Shown here in pieces: positions 1-10,361 of a DNA stretch of 64,000 nt. The first letter of the stretch is position 1. The number at the start of each line of letters is the position of its first letter. Under the pieces are notes generated by a model, which ran no database searches, was not told the origin of the DNA, and saw only the letters and a list, made by a program, of their open reading frames with translations. The position numbers and the translations under genes are program-made. Origin of the DNA: Cyanidiococcus yangmingshanensis (lineage: Eukaryota; Rhodophyta; Bangiophyceae; Cyanidiales; Cyanidiaceae); NCBI GenBank assembly GCA_013995675.1, contig VWRR01000001.1, positions 434,001 through 498,000 on the forward strand, given 5' to 3'.

Positions 1-1081
1 AGTTCTTGTATTTGAGTTTCTAAGCATCCCGGGAATTTAGGAGAGATTTTGGTTTGATAGGTTTCAGTTTCTCGGGTTTTGCAGTCATCGTAACAGCGAT
101 TTGCCCTATTTCGTATTGTTCCTATTACCTGCGCATGACTTCTGATTTGATTCACATCCTATATCTCTTACAGCTTGGTGTCGCGCCGAGATAACGTCCA
201 ATCCTGGAGAAATTATTAGGCTTTTCTGAGGCCTGAGGTGCTGGGAGACACCGCTAGTTTCCGTCTGCTTTTGCATTTCGTTGCATATCGATGAATGCTC
301 ATCAAATTCTCCCTCGGTCAGGCGGAGAGCCAGAACCTTTCAAGTTCCGATCACCTGGCCGCGCCTGCGGATACGGTCATGAGGGCAACAGGCTCCACTT
401 AGAGGGAGCAGCCTCAATCGAGTTCGAGAATAGATTCATGCAGGTTGCGGCGAATCAAGAATCCACCGAAAAGTGGTAAAGATCAGGTGGGTGCCAGAGA
501 TTCGCGCCCAAGTAATGCGAAATCAACATGAGATTGATGTTGGAAGCATGCAGAAACTGCTCCAGACGAGCAAACATATGAAACTACTGAAATGCATGAG
601 CATTATGAGAACATCTCTACATATGGCAGGATTGAAAGCCTCATTAGCAGTAGGCTGGATGGCTCGGCCCTAGGGACAGACCCTGAGATCACAAGCTATG
701 CATTGGGCCATGAGGGACAATGTGCTCGTAAACTGCGACCCGATGGACTGATCTCGCTGGACCAACACAACTCGTTATCGACGACGTTTACAAAACTAGC
801 TCCGAACACATCAGATCAAGGAGAGGCGCTGCCTCAACAAAAAATGTCGCCACGGCTCTCCGAGAGCGCACTCGACGCTGAATCGAACCAGAAGCGCTGA
901 GGGTCTCAACCGCCGCCGCCGGCCGCTGCCATCGCCGCCGCCACCGATGCCAGCGGTGCCAGCAGTTGACCAGTGCATCCGTTCGGTCGTTGACTGTCTC
1001 TGCATTGGTTCAACTGCGCGGATACAAGGCGCAGAAGGTGTAACCACGCACAGGCCCGTGCATAAAATTACTTGAAGAGCA
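1..1081. other. Intergenic, upstream of argininosuccinate synthase
   Basis: No recognisable gene. Open stretches of 60-100 codons at 291-479, 473-673 and 592-900 lie in three different frames and resemble no family I know. A GC-rich run of CCG and GCC triplets (about 908-965) lies 120 bases before the next start codon and could be promoter or leader sequence. A stop codon sits three codons before the argininosuccinate synthase ATG in its own frame, so that gene does not extend into this region. Confidence 0.4.
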
Positions 1082-2381
1082 ATGACGAAAGGTAAGGTGG
1101 TGCTCGCCTACTCTGGTGGTCTGGACACCTCTGTGATCCTGAAATACCTACAGAATGAGGGTTATGAAGTGATCTGTTTCTGTGCGAACGTTGGTCAGGA
1201 TGAAGATTTTGAAGCTGCGAAACAAAAAGCGCTTGCTCTTGGAGCTTGCAAAGTATATGTGGAAGATCTAAGGGAGGATTTTCTGATCAACTACATTTTT
1301 CCAGCGGTGAAAGCGAACGCCATCTACGAGTCTCGCTACCTTCTTGGCACATCGTTGGCGCGTCCCTGCATTGCCAAGAGACAAATAGAGATTGCTCATT
1401 TGGAGAATGCAGAGTACGTGGCCCATGGAGCGACCGCAAAAGGTAATGATCAGGTCAGATTCGGTTTGTGCTACTTTGCTTTGGATCCTAACATCAAGGA
1501 GTTCGCGCCTTGGCGTGAGCCAGCGTTCCTCTCCCGGTTCAAGGGCCGTCAAGACCTGCTTAAATATGCTCGAGAGAACGGAATTCCGGTTCCGAGCGGG
1601 CCCAAGCCGCCATATTCGATGGATGATAATATGATGCATATATCCTATGAGTCTGGTGAGTTAGAGGACCCATCAGTGCCTGCCGAGGAGAACATCTATT
1701 TGAAGACTGGTCCTGTGGAAAAATGGCCTGATCAACCTCAGGTCGTGCGGATCCACTTCAAGGACGGCGTCCCTGTCAAGGTTGAGGATTGTGAATCAGG
1801 TACCAGTTACGATACGCCCATGTCGTTATTCGACTTCCTGACTCAGGTTGCTAGGAAGCATGGGGTTGGCCGCATCGATATTGTCGAGGATCGCTTTATT
1901 GGTCTCAAATCACGTGGAGTCTATGAGACGCCAGCGGTAACGATTCTCCGATGCGCGCATATTGACATTGAGGGTATCGCTATGGATCGCGAAGTGATGC
2001 GTCTTCGTGACATGCTTTCTCCAGAGTTCAGCAAGCTAGCCTATAATGGTTTCTGGTTTTCTCCAGAGATGGATTTCCTAGTGTCTGCGATGAACAAGAG
2101 CCAGGAACTGATTGATGGATGGGTTGATGTGCGCTGCTTCAAAGGGTCTTGCATGGCAGTCGCCCGGCAGTCGCCTACGAGCCTCTACGACGAGCGTCCT
2201 GGCGTCCATGAATGAAGTGGATGCATTCACGCCTTCAGATGCCGGCGGCTTTATCCGAATCAACGCGATTCGGCTCAAGGCGCATCGGCGAATTTTGGAA
2301 AAGGTGGGAACAGAACGCTTAGCCGATTTGAAACCAACGCCAACGCCAACATATGCAGCGTTCAGTGCCACCGATGCATGA
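1082..2381 (+). CDS. ASS1: Argininosuccinate synthase (one-base frame change near the 3' end)
   Basis: Joins citrulline and aspartate with ATP to give argininosuccinate, the next-to-last step of arginine synthesis. The N-terminal nucleotide-binding signature AYSGGLDTS (residues 9-17) is present, followed by the conserved citrulline/aspartate-binding stretches ([20 protein letters not shown]). The first frame runs to a stop at 2215 after SPTSLYDE. The conserved family ending (SMNEVDAF, then [14 protein letters not shown]) continues at once in the next frame to a stop at 2381. Skipping the single base at about 2195 joins both parts without loss, giving about 432 residues against the usual 400-415. 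No intron fits a one-base step, so I favour an insertion error or a recent mutation. There is no plastid-type leader: an in-frame stop lies just before the ATG. The C-terminus carries a short Pro-Thr repeat from a triplicated hexamer at 2335-2351. Confidence 0.93.
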
Positions 2382-2718
2382 AGAGGGCATACACGACCGC
2401 TGCGAACGCTCACTGCGTATACGCATACGCCGTTGCGTCCAGAAGATGTTTATCGGCAGTGATTGGGAATCGACACTTTTAGTGATTACCCTCAAAGAAA
2501 AGTGATCGTAAGGACTTGTTACCGTAAAGTCGATATCGCCAGACAGCCGTATCCGTCCGAAAATCGAATCTCTGAAAGGCCTGCTCCAATAAGTTGGGAG
2601 GACTTTGCCTCCAGTCATAAACGCATGAGTTTCTGCAAACTCTGGCAGCAAAATCATCCGCGAGTTCCTATTAAAGGCGTTTCTTTTGCTAGCATCAACG
2701 AAACATTTTTCCGCTAAA
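2382..2718. other. Spacer after argininosuccinate synthase
   Basis: No recognisable gene. A plus-strand open stretch at 2463-2717 lacks family features. It ends next to the small membrane-protein frame that follows, and could be its N-terminal part in another frame. Confidence 0.25.
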
Positions 2719-2931
2719 ATGCTACCAGTCATGCTAGCTGCGATACTTGTTGGGGTATTCTCTAGTCTCAGCGGTTGCCATTCCTCAGAACGGAACGCTG
2801 TATGGATTCATCAGGCTCGAGATTGCCCTGAAATATTTGCGCAACGCGTATTCATCGCAGGGTTGTTCGCAGCGGCGATTCCCTTAAAGTTTTCCATAAA
2901 CACGGATGGCCAGTGCACGTGGAATCCATAA
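2719..2931 (+). CDS. Possible small membrane protein
   Basis: Seventy-residue frame starting at an ATG, with a hydrophobic segment at residues 1-19 and a second at about 45-60, separated by a polar loop. The second segment with its preceding Arg (AQRVFIAGLFAAAIPLKF) loosely recalls the second helix of HIG1-type mitochondrial proteins, but the diagnostic motif is not complete and I do not assign it. It ends 56 bases before the convergent end of the photolyase/hydrolase gene. It could equally be a chance open frame. Confidence 0.25.
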   Translation: MLPVMLAAILVGVFSSLSGCHSSERNAVWIHQARDCPEIFAQRVFIAGLFAAAIPLKFSINTDGQCTWNP

Positions 2932-2987
2932 GCGGTGCGTTTACGCTTTTCTGTGCATCGATAGAACCCTCGCAACGTTTCGGGGAG

Positions 2988-5273
2988 TCACCCATTGAAG
3001 GAAGCTGGTAGTCTGGATACTCGACCAGAGGCTTCGCCAGGATGCTCGCAGGATCTCAGCCAATCAACAAGGGCCATATTCACCTCATCAGGAATTTCGT
3101 CATGCGGGCAATGTCCAGCATCAAGGCAGACAACACGGATATCTGGACGAGCTCGGGCGATGCGCTCTGCGCGTAGCCTCGCGTCATTCAACGGGTCCAA
3201 AATACCTTGGACCAATAAAACAGGCACTGGATACAGGGATTTCAAAAGCTCCGGTATGGCACGAGATGGCGGGAGCCGAAATCCCGAGGCAATCACACTC
3301 GCAGCGCCTGGGTCCACACTGTGGCGGTAAATAATCTGCTCCATCCGCAAAGCAGCTTGCGGGCTCACTGGATACACTTTCAAAAGCGTGTTTCGGATCC
3401 TGCGTTGCAAATATCGAAGCAGCACTTCGCCGGCAAGTCGGGAAAGGAATGGCGCCGACAAAAACTGACGAAAATCAGAGCGGCGAGGGGCAGATAAGCC
3501 ACTGACGAGGTCTTCAAGCGGTCCAGCCGGGTTGATGAGTACGACCCCCTTGCATAATGTTCGGATTACAGTGGAATCTGTATTCCGCGAAGACTTGGAA
3601 ATGTGATCGGCTGCGAATGCCAAGCTGATATACGCCCCGATCGAATTGCCAACGATATAAACTGGTCGGCGAACGATCTGCAAGACAAAGTCGCGTACCT
3701 GCCGCTCCCATAATTCTTGAGTATACCGAGTCACCGGTTTGGCGCTTCTTCCGAAACCAATCAGATCCAGGCAATATACGTGATAGCCTTGTTCCGTAAG
3801 GCACGAAGCATTTCGCTCCCAGTGCTCAATGGATGCGCCAAACCCATGAATGAACAAGACAGCTGGAGCTTCGGCTGTGCTCGGAGCGCGCTCAGAGTAC
3901 CGCACCGGAAGCCCATTCCACCGCCAATAACGCCAAGGGCGCCCACGGCCTCTATCGTGCTGTGCGAGGAAAAGATGCCAGCTGAGGCTGCGTACAAATG
4001 CGCGAGCCTCTCGCCAAGTCGGCGCCTCCATAAGCGGCGTCATTCGCCACCGCTTCTTGGATCTGGCCGCATAAAGTTCCTCCAGTATCCGTCGAGGGGA
4101 TAAACAACCAAAATGTAACGCATAGGAGAAGCTTCGAAGGAAATCGCGCTCTCGCCCATGGTTTGTATCGCAAAAATATTCCTTCAGCCTTTCAATTGCT
4201 ACAGCTTCGCCTCCAGTGCCGCTTGGCATCGATTCACATTGTCGATCATCCTTGCGCAGTCTTTCAACAAATTCATAATCTGCATGATCCAAGGGAAACC
4301 AACTGATATATTGTGGTTGTTCTCCAGCCGTCGTCGTCTCTAACTCATAACCGGACTCGAAGACGTTCACCCCGGCATTTTGAATGTTCTGGCATAGCTC
4401 CAAAAAATCATCCGGAACTGTTTTTCGAACCCTATCTGCCACAAGATGGCGCTTGAAAAACGTAAAATGATCGAGCTCATTCTCTGAAAATTTCACTGTT
4501 GTTCCCTCCGAAATCCCATCGTCGCGATAAAGGCTGATCGGTTTCCAGAAATCTAACGTGATACCAAGTCGATTACATTCTCGAAAGCAATGCTGGCTGG
4601 ATTCACACCAATCATCTTCAACGAGCACTCGCACATTGGCAAAACGGCCACAGAGAACAGCCATTTCCCGCGGTGCTGAACCGTGCATAACTAAGAGATC
4701 ACCACGTCCACCCGTATAGAGTCGAATGCTCTCGCGAAGGGCCATAACGCTCTCCTGAAGATACGAGCGCATGTCTGCAGTGTAGCTCTCCAGATCCGCG
4801 CTATCGAATATGTATACAAAAGCGATAAGCGGAGCGGCATTGGCCGCAGCCTCCGTGCTTGGCCGAGAATGTTGCTCCGTCTGCCATGCTGTGAAATAAT
4901 CCCGGAGTCTTGTCAAGCCGGGATGATCATGAACACGAAGGTCTTTTCGAAACCATACCACCCATGTTGGTGCTATTGCCGAAGTTGAGCCAGGTGGGTC
5001 GGCAGAAAGTGCTAACGACTTCAATCTTTCCGCTGAAAGAGCTACGTCCTCGGGAGTTTCTACCTCGATAGCCTCACAAGCTTGCAAGCAGAATATTTGT
5101 GCAAACTTCGGTTGCCGACCATCCCGCTCTGTCTTCCAGTTGCAGTGACGACTGAGAGAAAGCTCACCAAGTCGAGTCTTGAAACCGTCAGCATCGCTAT
5201 ATAAGTGTCCACGGCCTATTCGAACTCCTCGGACGACGAGTCCGTAGTTGAACGGTAGCGAGCCGACAAACAT
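2988..5273 (-). CDS. Truncated photolyase domain fused to alpha/beta hydrolase
   Basis: A 761-residue two-domain protein of the type seen in plants (Arabidopsis AT4G25290). Residues 1-95 are a variable leader, perhaps a targeting peptide. From WVVWFRKDLRVHD the antenna-type photolyase alpha/beta domain begins. A shortened part of the FAD-binding helical domain follows (ALHFGCLSPRRILEEL, then SLSWHLFL). The region that carries the electron-transfer tryptophans in true photolyases is missing: the chain passes from WRYWRWNG straight into an alpha/beta hydrolase (about 450-761). The hydrolase shows the oxyanion HGFG, the nucleophile elbow GNSIG, an Asp in ILDPLND and the final His in DAGHC, so its triad looks complete. 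Photolyase activity is therefore doubtful while hydrolase activity is plausible. I chose the ATG at 5273; the frame stays open further upstream without ATG. ZPR1 is divergent, 377 bases away. Confidence 0.88.
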   Translation of the reverse strand: MFVGSLPFNYGLVVRGVRIGRGHLYSDADGFKTRLGELSLSRHCNWKTERDGRQPKFAQIFCLQACEAIEVETPEDVALSAERLKSLALSADPPGSTSAIAPTWVVWFRKDLRVHDHPGLTRLRDYFTAWQTEQHSRPSTEAAANAAPLIAFVYIFDSADLESYTADMRSYLQESVMALRESIRLYTGGRGDLLVMHGSAPREMAVLCGRFANVRVLVEDDWCESSQHCFRECNRLGITLDFWKPISLYRDDGISEGTTVKFSENELDHFTFFKRHLVADRVRKTVPDDFLELCQNIQNAGVNVFESGYELETTTAGEQPQYISWFPLDHADYEFVERLRKDDRQCESMPSGTGGEAVAIERLKEYFCDTNHGRERDFLRSFSYALHFGCLSPRRILEELYAARSKKRWRMTPLMEAPTWREARAFVRSLSWHLFLAQHDRGRGRPWRYWRWNGLPVRYSERAPSTAEAPAVLFIHGFGASIEHWERNASCLTEQGYHVYCLDLIGFGRSAKPVTRYTQELWERQVRDFVLQIVRRPVYIVGNSIGAYISLAFAADHISKSSRNTDSTVIRTLCKGVVLINPAGPLEDLVSGLSAPRRSDFRQFLSAPFLSRLAGEVLLRYLQRRIRNTLLKVYPVSPQAALRMEQIIYRHSVDPGAASVIASGFRLPPSRAIPELLKSLYPVPVLLVQGILDPLNDARLRAERIARARPDIRVVCLDAGHCPHDEIPDEVNMALVDWLRSCEHPGEASGRVSRLPASFNG

Positions 5274-5650
5274 GCAGTTGCTAAACCGTGAACTATTTCT
5301 ATCGTTCTTTCGGCCGGTTCCTGAAAAAAAGAATATACTTGCACTAGTGCAAATTAATTGCCACCGGTGCAGCGTACTATCGTTTCTAGCGGATCGAGAT
5401 GAACCCTGCGCACACACTCACGCTCAGATGGTGAACGCCCCTGTTTACGCTTGATCCCCAGCGATTTGCGCTGATGAAGCGCGTGTTCGAATCGCGCTCG
5501 ACCGCCGCCGGATAATGCAGAATGCGGTTGGTCCAAATCGCGCGACTCATTTTCGCGAATCGTCCGAAGCTTATGAAAGTTACAGAGCGGAAAAGATAAT
5601 TGCTTTAAGACCGGCGTGGTCGGTGAATCATCACCTTCAAGTCACAAGAT
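5274..5650. promoter_or_regulatory. Divergent promoter region
   Basis: The shared upstream region of the leftward photolyase/hydrolase gene and the rightward ZPR1 gene. It contains several short self-complementary stretches between 5459 and 5500, including a tRNA T-arm look-alike at 5480-5496 that does not fold into a tRNA with its surroundings. No TATA-like element was identified with confidence. Confidence 0.35.
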
Positions 5651-7039
5651 ATGACCACAACAACAGAAAATCAGTTCGTTTCAGTGCCCGAACTGGTTCA
5701 GGGCGAAAATCCTGTTGTACAGCTCGAATCGCTGTGCTTGCGTTGTGAAAAACAGGGCGAAACGCGGCTACTTTTGGTGAACATTCCGCGTTTTCGGGAA
5801 GTGCTTGTGTCTTCATTTGAGTGTCCTCACTGCGGTTGGCGTAACAGTGAAGTGCAAGAAGCAGCAGAAATCTCAGAGCGCGGAGTGCAGTATGAATTGA
5901 AAGTTACGTCACCAGCTGACCTGCAGCGAACGGTGGTGCTGTCGGCGTATGCGTCTCTACGTATACCGGAAGTAGAACTTGAGGCTCCAGCTAGCGGACG
6001 TGGGCGGTTTACCACAGTCGAAGGAGTTTTAGTCCAGATTGCGGAAGATCTTCGAAACTATATGAGTGGACACGGCTCAATAGATGCAGAGAACACCTCG
6101 AAACTGCAAGAACTAGTGACAAAACTTGAACGTTATATGGCTGAAGGAAGGGGTTTCCATCTCATCGTTGAGGATCCTGCCGGAAACTCGTACTTGGATG
6201 TCTTAGACACGGACGGCAAGTTATGGAGGTTTGGACGTATGAAGCGCTTCCGCCGTACGCACGACATGAATGTGAGCTTGGGTATCGCGACGGATGAAAA
6301 CGCAACGGTAGGCGATGCCAACGAGAGCGCGACTGCTCCCCTATCAAGTCAGCATGTCGACCCAGAGGGTCACTCTGCCGAATCTGAGGCGCAGAGAAGC
6401 TTTGCGAAGCGTGAAGTTCTCCGTATACCAACGGAATGTCCCTCTTGCGGAAAACCTGGTGAAAATAGAATTCATGAAACCTTCGTTCCCCATTTCCAAG
6501 ATATTTTGCTGATAGCATTCACGTGTGATTACTGTGGTTTCAAGTCGTCTGAGGTGAAACCAAGCGGCCACTGCGCCGAAAAGGGCCGGAAAATTGCGCT
6601 CCATGTTCGGAACCGTAACGATTTTTCTCGAGATCTCGTCAAGTCCGATACAGCTCGCTTGGTTATTCCGCAGGCAGGGCTCGAGTTGGAACCTGGTACA
6701 CTGGGTTCCAAGTTTACCACCGTGGAAGGTATTATCCGAGATGCGCGCGATGCCCTCAGCGAGTTGCATCGTTTTGTTCAGAGCGACGATTACAGGCCGG
6801 ACGAAATCGACCAACAGCAACAGCGGTTTCGTGCATTCCTCCATCAGCTTGATGACTTACTCGATTCATCAGCACCTGAGTTTGACCTAATTCTAGATGA
6901 TCCTCTGGGAAATAGCTTCATCCAAAATCCAAATGCTCCCGCTGAAGATCCCCAGTTGCGTATAGAGGACTATGAACGCACTGCAGAGATGAATGAAGCG
7001 CTTGGTATCGTGCCCCCGACGGAAATCTGTACCAACTAA
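5651..7039 (+). CDS. ZPR1: ZPR1 zinc-finger protein
   Basis: ZPR1 is a conserved eukaryotic protein that binds eEF1A and assists its folding, moving between cytoplasm and nucleus. The 462-residue product has the family's tandem layout. Zinc finger 1 has CxxC pairs at 29/32 and 58/61 (ending CPHCGWRNSEV), followed by its beta-domain (FTTVEGVLVQI). Zinc finger 2 lies around residues 262-294 (CPSCGKPGENR, CDYCGFKSSEV), followed by the second beta-domain (FTTVEGIIRDA). Each half ends with a conserved LDDPLGNSF-type segment (VEDPAGNSYLDV and LDDPLGNSFIQN). The frame is intact and the length is typical. The ATG at 5651 follows a short AT-rich leader. ZPR1's link to eEF1A fits the many translation-related genes elsewhere in the window. 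Confidence 0.96.
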   Translation: MTTTTENQFVSVPELVQGENPVVQLESLCLRCEKQGETRLLLVNIPRFREVLVSSFECPHCGWRNSEVQEAAEISERGVQYELKVTSPADLQRTVVLSAYASLRIPEVELEAPASGRGRFTTVEGVLVQIAEDLRNYMSGHGSIDAENTSKLQELVTKLERYMAEGRGFHLIVEDPAGNSYLDVLDTDGKLWRFGRMKRFRRTHDMNVSLGIATDENATVGDANESATAPLSSQHVDPEGHSAESEAQRSFAKREVLRIPTECPSCGKPGENRIHETFVPHFQDILLIAFTCDYCGFKSSEVKPSGHCAEKGRKIALHVRNRNDFSRDLVKSDTARLVIPQAGLELEPGTLGSKFTTVEGIIRDARDALSELHRFVQSDDYRPDEIDQQQQRFRAFLHQLDDLLDSSAPEFDLILDDPLGNSFIQNPNAPAEDPQLRIEDYERTAEMNEALGIVPPTEICTN

Positions 7040-7995
7040 CGCTCTCGCATTCATAGGATTTAAGCGGAAATTGGCTTTTGGCTTGTGCTCAGCTCATCGG
7101 GATTTACAAAATCATTGTGCATCCCTATAGAACATGCCAAAATCGCTCTCATGGCTTGACTCGCTGTGGCGGATTGGATCTCACAGAGCTTTTCTAGGAA
7201 AGCTCCTAGACCGTGCCTGGGTTATTGCGCACCAGACTGTAACGGCCGATTAATGGTGGCTAACAATTGGCATATCATGGCCGAGAGCAGCTCCTATTCG
7301 TCTTCACTTCATCGTGCGATATCATATCTCCTTCTGGGAGTGACAGCGTCCCAGGGTCGCGCACACAGATATTGTTTCTTTGGAAATCGGATCGAGGCGA
7401 ACAGCAGCTTGCCGGTTTAACTAGAATCGCAAGTGCGCGATGCCTCGGACGTCGGTATCTGGATGTTGTGAAGCGACTTTTAAGAAATTGAGGCAGGATC
7501 ATAGACTTAGTCAAGAAATCCCCGATGGGCTCGTTTTGGTGATTCGCAGGCATCGCGCTTACGTGAGAAAGTCTCCATCTCCGGAGAGTTTCTTCTACTT
7601 TCGAATACAATCCCAATACCTCTTCCGGATCATCTCGGTATCTCAAAACGAGTTTTCATATCGTGAGGGATGCGAGGCGGTTCGAACAGATTTTTTCGTG
7701 GAATTCGGGCAACCGAAACATGTCCAGTCTAGGTCGAATGGGGTAATCTCGAAACAAACACTCCCATAGATCGGTAGCGCGAACCCGCGGGCCGGACTCG
7801 AGCCGCCGCAGGTCCTCGCATTCGTCCTCATGCGTGGCGGTGCAATGCTCTTTTCCATCGTTTTCTCTGGGCTTGAAGAAACCGTGTTCGTTAAGAAACT
7901 GTATAAACGCTGAATGGCGGAAGCGCTCAGCTGAGCTCTAGAACTGGAAGCAGTCTGTCCGGAACCGCGCAGGTGGTGCAAAAAGTCGATCGTTT
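7040..7995. other. Spacer after ZPR1
   Basis: No recognisable gene. It holds only short open stretches in all frames. A 7-bp inverted repeat with a 6-base loop (7186-7205), about 150 bases after the ZPR1 stop, could form a hairpin in the 3' region but may be chance. Confidence 0.35.
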
Positions 7996-10178
7996 ATGGG
8001 TGGCATCTGGCTGAAAGAGGCTCGCGAGCGACACAACAGAGCAGCCTCGAAACTAGAACGGATAATTTTGTCGGAAACCGGGGTGCCAGGTCGAAACTTT
8101 TCAACGACAGCGGACAGAGCCGCGGAGCTGGACGAAGAACTCCGAGCAGTTCTACATCGACTGCAGAATTTTTTAGAAGCAATCAAGGAGAACCAGGAGC
8201 CACGATTTCACGCACTGCGTGTGTATGGCTGGCAACAGCTCTCGATAGTACACTTCAATCGTGCACTTCTGAGTCTCCGCGACAACGACGTTTCTGGCAC
8301 TCGCTACAAAGCCCAGCTCTCTTTCTATTGCATTAGAAGGGCAGCGCAGCTGCGCGACCAAGGTCCCCAGCAGCGCTCGTCTAGTCCGGAAACAGTCTCG
8401 GAATTTTTCAGTGTTGAGCACTTTGCTCGTTGCAGAGGTGGCAAGGAGCACTGATGACGCCATAACTCCCCGAGAATGGTCAGTCGCGGACGGAATCATA
8501 GCTTTGGAGCCGTGTCTGTTGCTCATAGCTCTCTGGCTGGAGCCAGGAACAAACAAAGAGCTTGATGCAGCTGAATTCTGGTGGGAGCATGCCGTCGAGC
8601 CAGTGCTGAGCTCTATACGTGATAGATCACCCCCTCAGGATGAGCTCGTTCGAAGCAAACTAGGAAGAGCACAAGTACTCGAGACGATATTACGATGGCG
8701 TCTGGGGCGACTTTCCGAGGCATATATAGCGACTCTGACGGAGACGCCGCATGCCGCGTACATTGGAGGAATCAGCGCGCTTCTGCGAGGGGATGCTCAG
8801 ACGGCTGTCACCGTGCTAGAGCGGTCGCGATCAGCAATATCGCCGTGATGATGCAGAGCGACTTTTATCGCGTCTACAAAGTCAGACCAAATGTGCTGAA
8901 CCCGAGCGCTCATCCGAAACGACGAACAGAGGCGGTGAAGCAAATACTCTATTCCGTGCTAGAATGTGGATGCAGCGTGGTAGACCCGATCTCGCGATTC
9001 GTTTACTCGTTCCTTATTGTAGATGCTTCTTTTCTCTTCGGGACGGTATCACTCTTACAGGATCAGGGGCCTCGGACATAAGTATTGATGGTGAACGCGA
9101 GATCTTTGATAAGGTTTATCCGGCACCGCTGGGCTTCTCGGAAAATTATCCGGCGAGCAACAAGGTTGACGGCGCGATGCAGGCCGACCATCGAAACAGA
9201 CATTCGACCGAGCGCTTGACTAAACTCAAGAGAGCGAAAGGATTTGCAGCTCATGCGACTGGAAACCTCGTGCTAACTCTGGCGGACAAAGGTGCGATCT
9301 ACCAATGGAAGGCGTTACCTGCGAAGATACGATGTGTGCTACTGGGGTCAGCGTTGGCGTCTGCTTTGGCATTCGCCCAAAACTGGGATGAGTGCCTCTC
9401 GACTTGCCATCAACTTCAGCGCACCATCGGTGCGAATTTTTCGGTCGAGACGGATGTAGGAGCCTGCTCTGATTCAGCAGACAAACTGAGGCGTGCTTAT
9501 CGAGCCTCTTATGTGCAGTTGTTGTTAGTCTATGCTGAAGCATTGTTGAACCTTGGTTTTCGCAAGCAGAGTATGAAGGTGCTTCAGCGTCTCTGGACTC
9601 AGTCCGCGGCAGTGGATTCGTGGCCGTCCTATGGCATGCTGATGTCAACCCGTTGCGCAAGCCTTTTCGCTGAGAGCCTGTTGGATGCTGAAGGACCAAT
9701 GCGAGGCATAATTTCATGCATTCAGGAAACTCGAATGCGACTTCGCTTGTTCTCCGCCGAGTTGCCCAAATCTGCTTCTGCCGTTTACGAGTACTGTTCA
9801 GGTATGCTTCTAAACGCTGAGGCTCTTGCGGCGCTCGCCAATGGCAGCGCGTCCAATGAAAATATACTCGGTCTATTGGAGACAGCGGTCAGACGATCTC
9901 GCTATCACTCCGCTGTTGTCTACAACCTTTCGCTGTTTCTCTGGGCACGCATGGGACAAGTTTCTCGAGCGTTGCGATTGTGGCTGCGGCATCAAGGCAT
10001 CGAGCCGGACGATAATGGCGCTGAATGGGACGAAATCCTCCAGTCAACGTCGACAGCCAAGATCAGTCGAGATCCTTTCGCAGCCATGACCAGGGCCTGT
10101 ATCCTTCTGCGTCGGCAACAAATCGCTGATGAGCAGGCCCTACAAGACCTAGATTTTTTGAAGCAAATTGTGGCTTGA
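7996..10178 (+). CDS. Helical-repeat (TPR-like) protein, frame changes several times
   Basis: Not assigned to a family. Four open segments on one strand overlap end to end in different frames: 7996-8454, up to 8848, about 8830-9080, and up to 10178. They read as one alpha-helical protein of about 725 residues. The last part has repeated amphipathic helix pairs rich in Ala and Leu (YAEALLNLGFRKQSMKVLQ, NAEALAALANGS, YNLSLFLWARMGQVSRALRL) spaced as in TPR scaffolds. At least three one-base frame changes are needed (near 8400-8454, 8825-8848 and 8960-9080). Either the assembly has indels here or the gene is decaying. The smooth codon pattern right up to each shift favours the former. The first ATG is at 7996. 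A TPR subunit of a larger complex is possible, but I cannot name it. Confidence 0.5.
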
Positions 10179-10361
10179 GTCCCGGGCTTGCTGAAAGGTT
10201 CGGTGGGTCGCCCCAGCCGAATGCATAATTTTTATTGTGCGATGTTTGCGAAATCGCATCAGTGCGGGCCTCAAATGATCTTGTTGCTGCCTTAGAGGGC
10301 CTGAGGCAGATCCGTAACCGGCGTCAGCAAAAGCGTTGACATTTCATGTCGAAATGCGTTC

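Noticed and set aside
5480-5540. A tRNA T-arm look-alike (GTTCGAATC with a five-pair stem), followed downstream by a sequence that could pair as the 5' acceptor strand, suggesting a circularly permuted tRNA as known in cyanidiophytes.
   Set aside because: The downstream half leaves only seven bases between acceptor and the possible anticodon stem, so there is no D-arm. Position 9 and the base after the anticodon are also atypical.
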